The notes: generated by a model not told the origin, from the sequence alone. Shown: positions 44,804-53,501, counted from the stretch's first letter. The stretch is 64,000 nucleotides of DNA from Thermodesulfomicrobium sp. WS (GCF_027925145.1 NZ_AP027130.1:2062537-2126536); one strand, 5' to 3'. Made by a program: numbers and translations.

Positions 44804-45765
44804 GCCGTCAGCCAGGCATACATGCCGCCGCACACCACAAGGCTGAGCACGCGAAAGGCCTGACTGGCAACGATGAGCTCCAGCGCCAGACGCGGCGCAA
44901 AGATCCCGGCATAGTACGGGAACTGGTGCCGAAAGGCGCGCATGGGCGAAGAGACGATGTTGCCCACCACCAGGGCGAGCACCACCTGGCGCTCGGGCAG
45001 GGCTGCGGCGTCAAGCAAGGCGCCGGCCGCGGCCATGCCTGCGGAAAGCTCCGCGGCCAATTGGAACAGCACGACGCTCATGGCTTGAGGGGGAACGAGC
45101 GCGCTGCCGAGATGTTCCACCGCCCACGCCTCCAGCCACGAAAAGACGCCGGCAGCGGTAAGCCCCTGCAAGGCGAGGTACACCGGCACGGTAATGGCGA
45201 CGATCTTGCCGATGCGCCGCCGAAAGCGCTTCCATGCCGCGCGCACCACGTCGGCGAGGTCCTGCGGCGCAGGCGGCAGCGCCGGCTCTTCCAGACTGCA
45301 CCGGCCAAGGCCTCCCAAAAGCAGCCGCGCCACCCCCAAAATGCCGCATGTGCGCAGCAGCGCCGCCCCCACGGTGATGGACAGATACACCACCGCGGCG
45401 CGTCCCAGAAGCGGCACGGTCACAAAGACCATGCTTGGCAGATGGAGGAAATACGTGGGCAGGCTGTTGAACAAGTTAGATAAAATGAGTTCGCGCCGAC
45501 TGATGCGGCCTTCTTCGTAGGCCGAGGCGAGCATGGTATTGGCCGTGTAGCCGGAGACAAAGGCCACGGCAAAGCTGGCTGCGGAAATGTCACAAAAGCG
45601 CCCGAGCCGGGCCACAGGCCGCGCCACGCGGGCAAGCCAGCGCGACCAGGACGAAGCCTCGATGAGATTGCCCACCAAGACCCCAACCGCCACCGCCGCC
45701 ACCAGCTTGACACTCGGCCAAACCACGGTGCGCAGGGCCGCATCCCACGAGGAAAGATCCATCAT
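44800..45765 (-). CDS. Nucleoside-recognition (Gate) domain membrane protein
   Basis: The 321-residue inner-membrane protein has about eight hydrophobic segments in two Gate-like repeats: ISAASFAVAFVSGYTANTMLA and the central AITVPVYLALQGLTAAGVFSWLE. Related proteins include SpmA/SpmB and nucleoside transporter gate domains. The function here is unknown. Two adjacent ATGs (45765 and 45762) are possible starts. It lies 24 bp after the aminotransferase gene and is probably co-transcribed with it. Confidence 0.82.
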   Translation of the reverse strand: MMDLSSWDAALRTVVWPSVKLVAAVAVGVLVGNLIEASSWSRWLARVARPVARLGRFCDISAASFAVAFVSGYTANTMLASAYEEGRISRRELILSNLFNSLPTYFLHLPSMVFVTVPLLGRAAVVYLSITVGAALLRTCGILGVARLLLGGLGRCSLEEPALPPAPQDLADVVRAAWKRFRRRIGKIVAITVPVYLALQGLTAAGVFSWLEAWAVEHLGSALVPPQAMSVVLFQLAAELSAGMAAAGALLDAAALPERQVVLALVVGNIVSSPMRAFRHQFPYYAGIFAPRLALELIVASQAFRVLSLVVCGGMYAWLTA

Positions 45766-45789
45766 CGCCAGGCCGCTCCCGCACAAAGA

Positions 45790-46953
45790 TCACCGAACGC
45801 TGGTCCCCGCCACGGTCCCGCGCACCGCCGCGATGACGTCGTCCACGTCTGCGTCCGTAAGCTTGGCCGAAAGCGGGAGGCTCACCGTACGCCGGCCCAT
45901 ATCACGGGCGTTGGGGACCATATCCGGACTCCAGCCAAAACGTTCCTGGTAGTAGGGGTGCTCAGGGATACAGAGATAATGCACGCCCACCCCGATATTC
46001 TGCCGCCGCATGGCGCCCAAAAACTCGTCCCGAGCAATGCCGCAGCGTGTCTCCTCCACGCCGATGGTAAAGAGATGCAGTCCATGGCGCTGATCCGGCT
46101 CCAATGGTGCCGGCAGATCGATGGGCAAATCCGCAAAGGCCTCCATGTAGCGCTGCCAGATCTCCCCGCGTCGCTGCCAATAGCGCTCCACCTTGGAGAG
46201 CTGAATGCGGCCCATGGCGGCCTGAATGTCCATCATGTTGTATTTGAAACCCGCCTCGGTGACGTAGTAATGCTTGTAGCCGTCATCGCCGAAACGTTTC
46301 CAGGCATCGGCGCTCATGCCGTGTAAGGCGAGCACCTTGATGCGGGCCGCGGCCTTTGGGTCCGCGGTAATGACCATGCCGCCCTCACCGGTGACCACGT
46401 TTTTGGTGACGTAAAAACTGAAGCAGCCAAACTGCCCCATGGTGCCGGCCTGACGGCCATGGTACTCGGTTTCGATGGCGTGGGCGCAGTCCTCAATAAC
46501 GATCAGATCATGCCGCTGGGCAAGCTGCATGAGGGGGTCCATGGGGCAGGCGCGGCCTGCAAAATGCACCGGGAGGAGCGCACGGGTACGTGGGGTGATG
46601 GCCGCAGCCACCGCCTCGGGGTCGATGTTGCCGGTGGCGGGATCCACGTCCACGATGACCGGGGTCGCACCGGCATGGATGATGGCGTTGACCGTGGCGC
46701 AAAAGGTCATGGCCGTGGTGATGACCTCGTCTCCTGGGGCGAGATCCGCGGCAAGGAGCGCCAAATGCAAGGCCGCGGTGCAGGAATTGACCGCCACCGC
46801 ATAAGGCGCCCCCTTGTAGGCCGCGAACTCGCTCTCAAAGGCCGCCACCTGCGGACCGGTGCCAATCCAGCCGGATTTGAGGCACGCAAGGACCGCATCC
46901 ATCTCATCGGCCTCAATGCGCGGCGATCCAAAAACCAAAAAATCTTGACGCAT
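45790..46953 (-). CDS. DegT/DnrJ/EryC1/StrS-family aminotransferase
   Basis: The 387-residue PLP enzyme has SGWIGTGPQVAAFE, VNSCTAALHLAL, PVHFAGRACPMD, IEDCAHAIETEYHGR and the PLP lysine in FYVTKNVVTGEGG. Such enzymes aminate keto-sugars for surface polysaccharides. No other sugar genes are nearby, so the product is unknown. The ATG at 46953 follows AGGGAGAAGAGT; a start seven codons upstream is less likely. Confidence 0.93.
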   Translation of the reverse strand: MRQDFLVFGSPRIEADEMDAVLACLKSGWIGTGPQVAAFESEFAAYKGAPYAVAVNSCTAALHLALLAADLAPGDEVITTAMTFCATVNAIIHAGATPVIVDVDPATGNIDPEAVAAAITPRTRALLPVHFAGRACPMDPLMQLAQRHDLIVIEDCAHAIETEYHGRQAGTMGQFGCFSFYVTKNVVTGEGGMVITADPKAAARIKVLALHGMSADAWKRFGDDGYKHYYVTEAGFKYNMMDIQAAMGRIQLSKVERYWQRRGEIWQRYMEAFADLPIDLPAPLEPDQRHGLHLFTIGVEETRCGIARDEFLGAMRRQNIGVGVHYLCIPEHPYYQERFGWSPDMVPNARDMGRRTVSLPLSAKLTDADVDDVIAAVRGTVAGTSVR

Positions 46954-47054
46954 ACTCTTCTCCCTGCCGGGCATGGACGCCCTCGCACAAATAGACTACC
47001 CAGACACCGGCTCGGGGGCTATACCAGCCCCATCCTAGACGCAAGGAGGAAACC

Positions 47055-47315
47055 ATGTCGCAACCGGCCCCCATAACCCTCTACGCCCTGAGCACCTGCA
47101 TCCATTGCAAGCACACCAAGGAATTCTTGGATCGCTGCGGCGTCACCTATGACTGTATCTTCGTCGATAAATTGACCGGAGATGAACGGAAAACCATGGT
47201 AGAGCACATCAAAAAAATCAATCCTAAACTTTCTTTCCCGACACTTTCGATCAATGGACAAGTGATCATCGGCTTCAAAGAGAAAGAAATCGAGGAGGCA
47301 TTGCGTAACTTATGA
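47055..47315 (+). CDS. Glutaredoxin-family thiol protein
   Basis: The 86-residue protein has a thioredoxin fold with CIHC (Cys15 and Cys18) and a cis-proline in FPTLSINGQVIIGFKEKEIEEAL. AAGGAGG precedes the ATG. The stop overlaps the FTR gene start by four bases, so it is likely the redox partner of that reductase. Base composition is lower in GC than in flanking genes. Confidence 0.92.
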   Translation: MSQPAPITLYALSTCIHCKHTKEFLDRCGVTYDCIFVDKLTGDERKTMVEHIKKINPKLSFPTLSINGQVIIGFKEKEIEEALRNL

Positions 47316-47665
47316 CCACGAAGGAACTGTACGAAAAGCTCAAAGCGATCCAAGAGCCTAAAGGATATTTCTTCAATAAAGATATGCAAATGACCATGGA
47401 CCTCTTGGAGAGCCTTTTGGTCAATAAAGAACGCTATGGGTACATGGCCTGCCCATGCCGGCTTGCTTCGGGAAATCTCGATCTTGACCGGGATATTTTG
47501 TGTCCCTGCGTGTACCGTGAACCTGATGTAGCGGAATACGGGGCATGTTATTGTGGGCTTTACGTCTCCAAAGATTGGAACGAAGGGCGCATCCCCCATG
47601 TCCCGGTGCCCGAACGCCGCGACCCGGAAAAGCTCCTGGCAGCACTTGCGGATGGTGAAGATTGA
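47312..47665 (+). CDS. Ferredoxin:thioredoxin reductase, catalytic (beta) chain
   Basis: The 117-residue protein keeps the FTR cysteine pattern: CPC near residue 48, CPC near 65 and CYC near 80 (canonical CHC), which bind a [4Fe-4S] cluster next to a redox disulfide. It would pass ferredoxin electrons to the glutaredoxin encoded just before it. No variable (alpha) chain is seen, as is common in anaerobes. A line of its coding sequence counts at about 37% GC, well below the surroundings. Confidence 0.93.
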   Translation: MTTKELYEKLKAIQEPKGYFFNKDMQMTMDLLESLLVNKERYGYMACPCRLASGNLDLDRDILCPCVYREPDVAEYGACYCGLYVSKDWNEGRIPHVPVPERRDPEKLLAALADGED

Positions 47666-47674
47666 CACACTCCT

Positions 47675-47703
47675 CGGCCCTGCCTAACCAGGGCCGATTT
47701 TTT
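47675..47703 (+). terminator. Rho-independent terminator after FTR
   Basis: CGGCCCTG (47675-47682) pairs with CAGGGCCG (47689-47696), followed by A and T6. gltX begins 16 bases after it. Confidence 0.93.
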
Positions 47704-47718
47704 CGCCCCGGAGGAACC

Positions 47719-49119
47719 ATGTCCATCGTCACCCGTTTTCCCCCCAGCCCCACGGGCTACCTGCATATCGGCGGCGCCCGCACCGCCCTGTTCAACTTCC
47801 TGCTGGCCCGCAAGCACGGCGGTCGTTTCATCCTGCGCATCGAGGATACGGATCAGGCCCGCTCCACCCCGGAGATGACCAACGCCATCCTCGAGGGCAT
47901 GCGCTGGCTCGGCCTTACCTGGGATGAAGGCCCCTACCTGCAAAGCGAGCGCACGGCCATTTACAACGAACACGTGGACAAACTCTTGGCTTCCGGCCAT
48001 GCCTACTACTGCGACTGTTCCCCGGAAGACGTGGACGCCATGCGCGAACGCGCCCGGGCTGCCGGCCTCAAGCCCAAATACGACGGCCGTTGCCGCGAGC
48101 GCAATCTGGGCCCGGGCCCGGGGCGGGTGGTGCGCTTCAAGACCCCGCAGACCGGCAAGATCGTGTTCGATGACATGGTCAAAGGCACCATCGCCTGGGA
48201 CGTCCAGGAACTCGACGATTTCATCATCCGCCGCGCCGACGGCTCCCCCATCTACCAATTGGCCGTCGTGGTGGACGATGCGCTCATGGGGGTCACCCAT
48301 GTGCTGCGCGGCGATGACCATCAGAGCAACACCCCCAAGCAGATCCTGCTCTATGAGGCCCTCGGCTATCCCTTGCCCCGCTTTGGCCACGTACCCATGA
48401 TCTTGGGGCCGGACAAAAAGAAGCTCAGCAAACGCCACGGGGCCATGTCGGTCATGGCCTACAAGGAGATGGGCTTTCTCCCCGAGGCCATGGTCAATTA
48501 TCTCGCACGCCTCGGTTGGGCGCACGGCGACGACGAGATCTTCTCCCTGGAAGAGTTGCTGGAAAAATTCTCTGTGGAAGGGCTGGGGCGCTCGCCCTCG
48601 GTCTTCGACATCCACAAACTCACCTGGGTCAACAGCCACTACATCAAGACCAGCTCGCCGGAGCGCCTGGCACCACTAGTGGCGGAACTGCTGACCCCCA
48701 TCTTGGGCTGCGCCCCGGACGAAGCCTTGGTGCGCCAGATAGTGCCGCTCTACCAGTCCCGAGCCAAGACCTTGCGGGAGATGGCAGAGGCCGCGGCGTT
48801 CTTTTTCGTGCCCACCGTGGATCTCACCTATGATGCCAAGGCTGTGGCCACCCACCTGGGCCCCGAGGCCCGTCAGCACCTCGAGGCCCTGCGGGCAGCC
48901 CTGGCGAAGCTCCCGGAGTTCTCCGTCCCCGCCCTGGAAGCAGCCGTGGGGGCCTATCTCAATGCCGTGGGGCAACCCTTCAAGACCATTGCCCAACCCC
49001 TGCGCGTGGCGCTTACCGGCGGCACCGTCAGCCCCGGACTCTTCGAGACCATGGCAGTGCTGGGCAAAGAACGCGTCCTGGAACGCCTGCAGCACGCGGC
49101 AACCCTGCTGCCTGCCTAA
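47719..49119 (+). CDS. gltX: Glutamyl-tRNA synthetase
   Basis: The 466-residue class I synthetase charges tRNA-Glu. It has the HIGH box in PPSPTGYLHIGGARTALFN and the KMSKS equivalent in KKKLSKRHGAMS, and a cysteine motif CDCSPEDVDAMRERARAAGLKPKYDGRCR that can bind zinc. GGAGGAACC precedes the ATG at 47719. A terminator follows. Confidence 0.97.
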   Translation: MSIVTRFPPSPTGYLHIGGARTALFNFLLARKHGGRFILRIEDTDQARSTPEMTNAILEGMRWLGLTWDEGPYLQSERTAIYNEHVDKLLASGHAYYCDCSPEDVDAMRERARAAGLKPKYDGRCRERNLGPGPGRVVRFKTPQTGKIVFDDMVKGTIAWDVQELDDFIIRRADGSPIYQLAVVVDDALMGVTHVLRGDDHQSNTPKQILLYEALGYPLPRFGHVPMILGPDKKKLSKRHGAMSVMAYKEMGFLPEAMVNYLARLGWAHGDDEIFSLEELLEKFSVEGLGRSPSVFDIHKLTWVNSHYIKTSSPERLAPLVAELLTPILGCAPDEALVRQIVPLYQSRAKTLREMAEAAAFFFVPTVDLTYDAKAVATHLGPEARQHLEALRAALAKLPEFSVPALEAAVGAYLNAVGQPFKTIAQPLRVALTGGTVSPGLFETMAVLGKERVLERLQHAATLLPA

Positions 49120-49144
49120 AACCCGCTGCTCTTCCAAAGCGCCC

Positions 49145-49182
49145 AAGCGCCCCGGGGCACCCTGCCACGAGGCGCTTTTTTT
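49145..49182 (+). terminator. Terminator after gltX
   Basis: AAGCGCC (49145-49151) pairs with GGCGCTT (49171-49177) around a 19-base GC-rich loop, followed by a T7 run. It lies just upstream of the sodB promoter. Confidence 0.75.
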
Positions 49183-49194
49183 CTGGCCACTCCC

Positions 49195-49223
49195 TTGACA
49201 GACATGGGAATTTGTCCACAATG
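49195..49223 (+). promoter_or_regulatory. Candidate promoter for sodB
   Basis: A perfect TTGACA at 49195-49200 is followed after 16-17 bases by CACAAT/ACAATG (49217-49223). The start would be near 49230, about 33 bases before the ATG. The -10 box is weak. Confidence 0.5.
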
Positions 49224-49262
49224 GCATTGTTTGGACTAACCTATTCCTTTGAGGAGGTTCTC

Positions 49263-49859
49263 ATGCTCTTCGTCTTGCCGGATCTGCCCTATGGTAAAGA
49301 AGCCTTAATCCCCACCATCAGCGCCAAGACGCTGGACTTCCATCACGGCAAACACCACCAGGCATACGTGGACAACACCAACAAGCTCATCGCGGGCACG
49401 GAGCTGGAAAACAAGACCCTGGAAGAGATCATTCGAGCCACGGCAGGGGACGCCAGCCGTGCAGGCATCTTCAATAACGCCGCCCAGGTATGGAACCATT
49501 CCTTCTACTGGCAGTGTATGAAGCCCGGCGGCGGGGGCAAGCCCACCGGCCCCATTGCCGAGCGCATCGAACGCGACCTCGGCGGCTACGATGCCTTTGC
49601 CGCAGCCTTCAAGGATGCCGGACTCACCCAGTTCGGCAGCGGTTGGGCATGGCTGGTGGAAAAGGACGGCAAACTGGCCATCATGAAGACCGCCAATGCC
49701 GACACCCCCATTGCCCACGGCATCAAGCCGCTGCTCACCGTGGACGTATGGGAGCACGCCTACTACCTGGATTACCAGAACCGCCGCGGCGATTACCTGA
49801 CGGAATTCATCGCCAAGCTCATCGACTGGGAATTCGTCAACGAACAACTGGCCAAATAA
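49263..49859 (+). CDS. sodB: Superoxide dismutase (Fe type)
   Basis: The 198-residue enzyme removes superoxide. The metal ligands are His27, His79, Asp161 and His165 (in FHHGKHHQAYV, WNHSFYW and DVWEHAYYLDY). SFYWQCMKPGGGGKP and FGSGWAWLV are typical of iron or cambialistic enzymes. There is no signal peptide, so it is cytoplasmic. GAGGAGG precedes the ATG at 49263; a start 17 codons upstream is rejected. It faces the bacterioferritin and DsrE-like genes. Confidence 0.95.
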   Translation: MLFVLPDLPYGKEALIPTISAKTLDFHHGKHHQAYVDNTNKLIAGTELENKTLEEIIRATAGDASRAGIFNNAAQVWNHSFYWQCMKPGGGGKPTGPIAERIERDLGGYDAFAAAFKDAGLTQFGSGWAWLVEKDGKLAIMKTANADTPIAHGIKPLLTVDVWEHAYYLDYQNRRGDYLTEFIAKLIDWEFVNEQLAK

Positions 49860-49873
49860 TCCTTTCCCAAGAA

Positions 49874-49906
49874 CATGGGCCGCTTCGGCAAAGGAAGCGG
49901 CCCATG
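49874..49906. terminator. Shared hairpin between sodB and the DsrE-like gene
   Basis: CATGGGCCGCTTC and GAAGCGGCCCATG form a perfect 13-base stem (49874-49886 and 49894-49906) with a seven-base loop. It lies between two converging genes and could stop transcription from both sides, although T-runs are poor. Confidence 0.7.
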
Positions 49907-49933
49907 CTTCCGTCCGGGGCACACGCAACGCGA

Positions 49934-50380
49934 CTAGGTATAGAGCAAGATCTTACATTCCTTGGCATAGCGGAGAAACTCTTCCGCGGTCATAATCGTC
50001 ACGCCATCAATAAAGTCCTTCTCCGAAAGGCCCATCATATCCACCGTCATACGGCACGCGACAAAACGCACCCCTTCCATCTGCGCCATTTCTTGAAGGT
50101 CTCCAACCGATGGAATGTTGGCGGCATCCATCTTTTGCTTCATCATCCAGGTGGCAACACTTGCCATGCCTGGAATCGCCCCCATAAAGCCTGGGGGATG
50201 GAATTTGATCTTGTCGATCCAACCTTTCCGGATGACGTTGATCCCCATGAACGTATAAAAGACCGAGGCTTCCATGCCCAAACGGCAGGCGTTGATGCCA
50301 AGAATCAGCCCCGGATACACCCCTTCGAGCGTATCTTTCGAGGTGATAAATGCCGCGGATTCCCGAGGTGCGGTTGCCAT
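49934..50380 (-). CDS. DsrE/DsrF/DrsH-like family protein
   Basis: The 148-residue protein matches the DrsE-like fold with GLILGINACRLGMEASVFYTFMGIN and VRFVACRMTVDMMGL, where Cys108 or so may carry a persulfide. Proteins of this family take part in sulfur transfer. It ends an apparent operon with bacterioferritin, 18 bases after that gene. The link to iron storage or stress is inferred from neighbourhood only. Confidence 0.85.
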   Translation of the reverse strand: MATAPRESAAFITSKDTLEGVYPGLILGINACRLGMEASVFYTFMGINVIRKGWIDKIKFHPPGFMGAIPGMASVATWMMKQKMDAANIPSVGDLQEMAQMEGVRFVACRMTVDMMGLSEKDFIDGVTIMTAEEFLRYAKECKILLYT

Positions 50381-50398
50381 AAGGCCCTCCTTTTTCCG

Positions 50399-50935
50399 TT
50401 ATGCACCTGCAGAACCTCCCAACACAAACCCCTTGGTCGCCGGTCCTGTGGACGCCGAAGTCCCGGCAATCTTGGAAAGATAGGTGTCGCCGAGGGTGGC
50501 GATGTGGTTACCGACGTTGTCGAAGTAGTTCATGTGTGCCTGCTCTTCCTCGATAATGGTCTCAAAGAGCTTGAGGCTCACACTGTCGCCGCAATCCCGG
50601 CACACTAAGGCAAACTGGTTGTACTGATCGATGGTGTCATCCTCCAGGGTGGCGTCAAAGGGAAAGATTTCCCGCACGCCCTGCCCTTTCTTGAGGCTTC
50701 CCAGCGGATCGGTGGTGGGCTCTCCGCCCAGCTCCTTGATGCGCTCGGCAAACATCTCCGCATGCCGCATCTCGTCGATGGCGATGAGCTTCACCTTGGC
50801 GGCCAGCTCGCCATAATCCATGGCGTCCAGACCATAATGCTGGTTCATGTACTGGGTAATGGCATAGAGCTCCATGGCCCGGGCCTGGTTGAGGACCTCG
50901 ATGACTTTGGCGCGACGCTCTTCTTTGGACAGCAT
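50399..50935 (-). CDS. bfr: Bacterioferritin (Desulfovibrio type)
   Basis: The 178-residue four-helix protein shows RAMELYAITQYMNQHYGLD, the first ferroxidase helix, IDEMRHAEMFAERIKELGGEP with ExxH, and EEEQAHMNYFDN. It closely resembles, from memory, the Desulfovibrio desulfuricans bacterioferritin that carries an unusual coproporphyrin haem. The methionine in DEMRH is the likely haem ligand. AAGGAGTTG precedes the ATG at 50935; an earlier frame is rejected. It stores iron and detoxifies peroxide. Confidence 0.95.
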   Translation of the reverse strand: MLSKEERRAKVIEVLNQARAMELYAITQYMNQHYGLDAMDYGELAAKVKLIAIDEMRHAEMFAERIKELGGEPTTDPLGSLKKGQGVREIFPFDATLEDDTIDQYNQFALVCRDCGDSVSLKLFETIIEEEQAHMNYFDNVGNHIATLGDTYLSKIAGTSASTGPATKGFVLGGSAGA

Positions 50936-51057
50936 AGACAACTCCTTATTATGGGAAAGTGGGTTCTTTTTCCTGCAGCCTGCTCTCCCTATGCCCCAGC
51001 CTCGTGCGCAAAACAAGCCCCCTTGTCAGAATACGAACAACTGCATAGGCCCAAGGC

Positions 51058-51537
51058 ATGTGGAGCAAACGCCGCGCCCGCACCCTGCAATCGGTCTCGC
51101 ACGTCATGGCCTCGGCCCTCAGCGAAGAGGCGGCGCTGGAATTTGCCATCGCCGGCCTCTGGAGACGCTGGGAGGAACTGGCGGGCCCAGAACTGGGAAA
51201 GCTCCTCGTGCCGTTGGGGCACCAGGGGCGGGTCCTCCGTGTGGGCGCGCAGCACCCGGCCGTCCTTCAAGAAGCATCCTTTCTCGGCCCTGCCCTCCTC
51301 GATCGGGCCAACACCCTCCTGGGCCAGACCTATTTCCAAGAGGTACGCTTCGAGCTCCCCGGTTCCCGCACTGCCCTCAACCAAAACTTCCTTCCCCCGC
51401 CGCCCCCCAAGTCTCCCATGCCTCGTCCTGTCCCCATCGGCGGCTTGCAACTCCCCGAAGACTCTCCCGTGGGCCGGGCCTATCGCACCTACGTGGCTCG
51501 GCTGCGCGCCGCAGGTTCGGAAAACGACAATTCCTGA
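51058..51537 (+). CDS. DciA/DUF721 family protein
   Basis: The 159-residue protein has the DUF721 region at about residues 1-105 (FAIAGLWRRWEELAGPELGKLLVP). Family members include DciA, which assists the replicative helicase DnaB. The proline-rich C-terminal tail is probably unstructured. The gene stands alone between the bacterioferritin gene and the efflux cassette. Confidence 0.8.
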   Translation: MWSKRRARTLQSVSHVMASALSEEAALEFAIAGLWRRWEELAGPELGKLLVPLGHQGRVLRVGAQHPAVLQEASFLGPALLDRANTLLGQTYFQEVRFELPGSRTALNQNFLPPPPPKSPMPRPVPIGGLQLPEDSPVGRAYRTYVARLRAAGSENDNS

Positions 51538-51619
51538 TCCCAACAAAACCGCTCAGGCAACCGCATGGAGCCTCGGGGCACCAATCCCCGCAATGCGGCC
51601 CGAGGGGGAGGTGCCCGAT

Positions 51620-51631
51620 TGTCCGGTAACA
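51620..51631. repeat. Left copy of a 12-bp direct repeat bracketing the efflux cassette
   Basis: TGTCCGGTAACA occurs here and again at 57708-57719, at the stop of the RND gene. Both copies lie in CGAT...TGTCCGGTAACA context. The two copies bound the ArsR-TolC-adaptor-RND segment and may be the trace of an insertion. Confidence 0.7.
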
Positions 51632-51648
51632 CACGGGAGTGCACGCTC

Positions 51649-51677
51649 TTGACGAAGCCGGAGGAGCTCATTATTTT
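51649..51677 (+). promoter_or_regulatory. Candidate promoter for the ArsR-RND operon
   Basis: TTGACG at 51649-51654 and TATTTT at 51672-51677 are 17 bases apart. The start would be near 51684, inside the inverted repeat proposed as the ArsR operator. Confidence 0.6.
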
Positions 51678-51678
51678 C

Positions 51679-51694
51679 TCATTTGACCAAATGA
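51679..51694. promoter_or_regulatory. Inverted repeat, candidate ArsR operator
   Basis: TCATTTG and CAAATGA form a perfect seven-base inverted repeat with a two-base centre. It lies over the predicted start site, 11 bases before the regulator's ATG, the usual place for self-repression by ArsR/SmtB proteins. Confidence 0.65.
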
Positions 51695-51704
51695 ATGAAT
51701 AACC

Positions 51705-52046
51705 ATGAAAGCTGATGAAAAAAAACTTTTTGAGGCCAAGGCTGCAGTTTTGAAGGCATTGGCTCATCCCACCAGATTATGGATGATCGAGCAGCTTGCG
51801 GCTGGCGAAAAATGCGTGTGCGAGTTTGCCGAGCACATCGATGCAGATTTTTCCACTGTTTCCAAGCATCTGAGTGTACTCAAGCAAGCAGGCATCGTGC
51901 AGGACGAAAGACGGGGCAAACAGGTGTACTACCGTCTCAAGACCCCCTGCGTCATGAATTTCATGCATTGCGTGGAGGCGGTGCTTTCCGCACGCGCCTT
52001 GGAACATCTCTCAATGACGAGCCTCTCTGACTGGGGGCGCAAATAG
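51705..52046 (+). CDS. ArsR/SmtB-family transcriptional repressor
   Basis: The 113-residue protein has a winged helix: KALAHPTRLWMIEQLAAGEKCVCEFAEHI with the ArsR metal-site pattern CxC (Cys37, Cys39), then ADFSTVSKHLSVLKQAGIVQDERRGKQVYYRL for DNA binding. It probably represses its own promoter until a thiophilic metal or metalloid binds. It leads the TolC-adaptor-RND genes. No arsenic genes (arsB, arsC) are nearby, so the inducer is unknown. Confidence 0.93.
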   Translation: MKADEKKLFEAKAAVLKALAHPTRLWMIEQLAAGEKCVCEFAEHIDADFSTVSKHLSVLKQAGIVQDERRGKQVYYRLKTPCVMNFMHCVEAVLSARALEHLSMTSLSDWGRK

Positions 52047-52133
52047 GGACGTGGCATGAACGCGAAAGAGGCAAAGAGGCAATGTCATGGTCACGTTTTC
52101 GGGCCGTTGTCACGGCTCGGCATGGGGTTGAGG

Positions 52134-53501
52134 ATGAACATTGGTGAAAGCTATGTTGCTCGTTACAGGGGGCGACTGTATCGCTTCCTGATACTTCTGG
52201 TGCTGCTTCTCTCGTCGAGCACGGTTGCATTGGCAAACAACGCAACATTGGACGCTTCAGCCCCTGCCGGAAACGGAGAAATTCTGTCGCTGGACCGTGC
52301 GATTGCGCTGGCTCTTTCGAACAACCCGGAAATCGCAGCCACGACCTGGGAGGTCACTGCAGCGGAAGAGAAACTCTCCGGCGCAAAGGCCGCTCGTTGG
52401 CCCATTTTCAACGCCAATGCGCTTTATCAGCGGAACATGGACGACCAGCGTCTTGTGCCGGCCCGGTATAACGGCGAACTGGGAATTTTTGATGATGACA
52501 TCTCCAGTGCGGACGTGACCCTCCGGATCCCCCTTTACAGCGGCGGAAAGATCACGAGTGAAATCAAGACGGCGGAGCTGTTGCATCTGGCTGAGAAAAA
52601 ACGCTTGGCCCGAACCCGTGAGGAACTCGTCTTCAATGTCTTGAATACCTTTTATGGCATCCTCGGACAGCAGGCAGTCATTCGCGCCGTCGAGCAGTCC
52701 ATCGAGACCATGGAAAGCCACCTGAAGAAAAGCAAGGCTCTGGAGAAGATGGGCAAGGCCGCGCCGGTGGATGTGATGCGCACGGAGGTCCGATTGGCCG
52801 AATTGGGACAGTCCCTGATCCGAGAGAAGAACGCGTTGGCCGTTGCCAAACGTCTGCTGGCCAACCTGATGGGGGCCCGTGAAGCGGCCTGGAGCGTCTC
52901 CGGTGCGTTGCCCATGCCCGAACCACTTCCTGGAACTCCGGAATCCCTGATAGCCAAGTCATTGGAAACACGCCCCGATTATCAGGCCGCAAAGGAGCGG
53001 TTGGCGGCTCAAGAACACAAGGTGGACACCGCAAAAGCCGGAAACCTGCCGGCGGTGTCCCTGGTGGGCAGCTATGGCGGACGGATGGCCGGAACGACGG
53101 AGGCCGCGGAGACCGGAGCGGTCGGCATCAGCCTGAGCGTTCCCCTCTTCGATGGTGGACGCGTCGAAGCCCAGGTCAGGCAGGAAAGGGCCTTGCTGGC
53201 CGCAGCTCGTGAACGGCTGGGCAAACTTGAATTGCAGATCCGACAGGACGTGGAAACCGCACTGCTGAATTGTGACGCCAGCGACCGTCAGCTCGAAGTC
53301 GCACGCCACTCCGTAATGCTGGCAGAAGAAGTCTTGCGCATAGAGCGTCTCAAGTACGAAATGGGGCGGGGAACCGCTCTGGACGTCTTGGATGCGCAGT
53401 CGGCCCTGCTGCAGGCCCACACGAATGTCGTGCGAGCCATGGTCGACAGCAATATTTCACGCGCCAGGCTGGCCCTGGCCATGGGAGGGCAGATCAAGTG
53501 A
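52134..53501 (+). CDS. TolC-family outer membrane efflux protein
   Basis: The protein (455 residues from 52134) has a signal peptide ending in VALA and the outer-membrane channel repeats with the coiled-coil pattern LDRAIALALSNNPEIAATTWEV and the matching second half around RPDYQAAKERLAAQEHKVDTA. It forms the exit duct for the next two genes. The start is uncertain: ATG at 52134 gives a suitable signal peptide after a GGGG site, and an in-frame ATG at 52056 is the alternative. Its stop overlaps the GTG start of the adaptor. Confidence 0.88.
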   Translation: MNIGESYVARYRGRLYRFLILLVLLLSSSTVALANNATLDASAPAGNGEILSLDRAIALALSNNPEIAATTWEVTAAEEKLSGAKAARWPIFNANALYQRNMDDQRLVPARYNGELGIFDDDISSADVTLRIPLYSGGKITSEIKTAELLHLAEKKRLARTREELVFNVLNTFYGILGQQAVIRAVEQSIETMESHLKKSKALEKMGKAAPVDVMRTEVRLAELGQSLIREKNALAVAKRLLANLMGAREAAWSVSGALPMPEPLPGTPESLIAKSLETRPDYQAAKERLAAQEHKVDTAKAGNLPAVSLVGSYGGRMAGTTEAAETGAVGISLSVPLFDGGRVEAQVRQERALLAAARERLGKLELQIRQDVETALLNCDASDRQLEVARHSVMLAEEVLRIERLKYEMGRGTALDVLDAQSALLQAHTNVVRAMVDSNISRARLALAMGGQIK

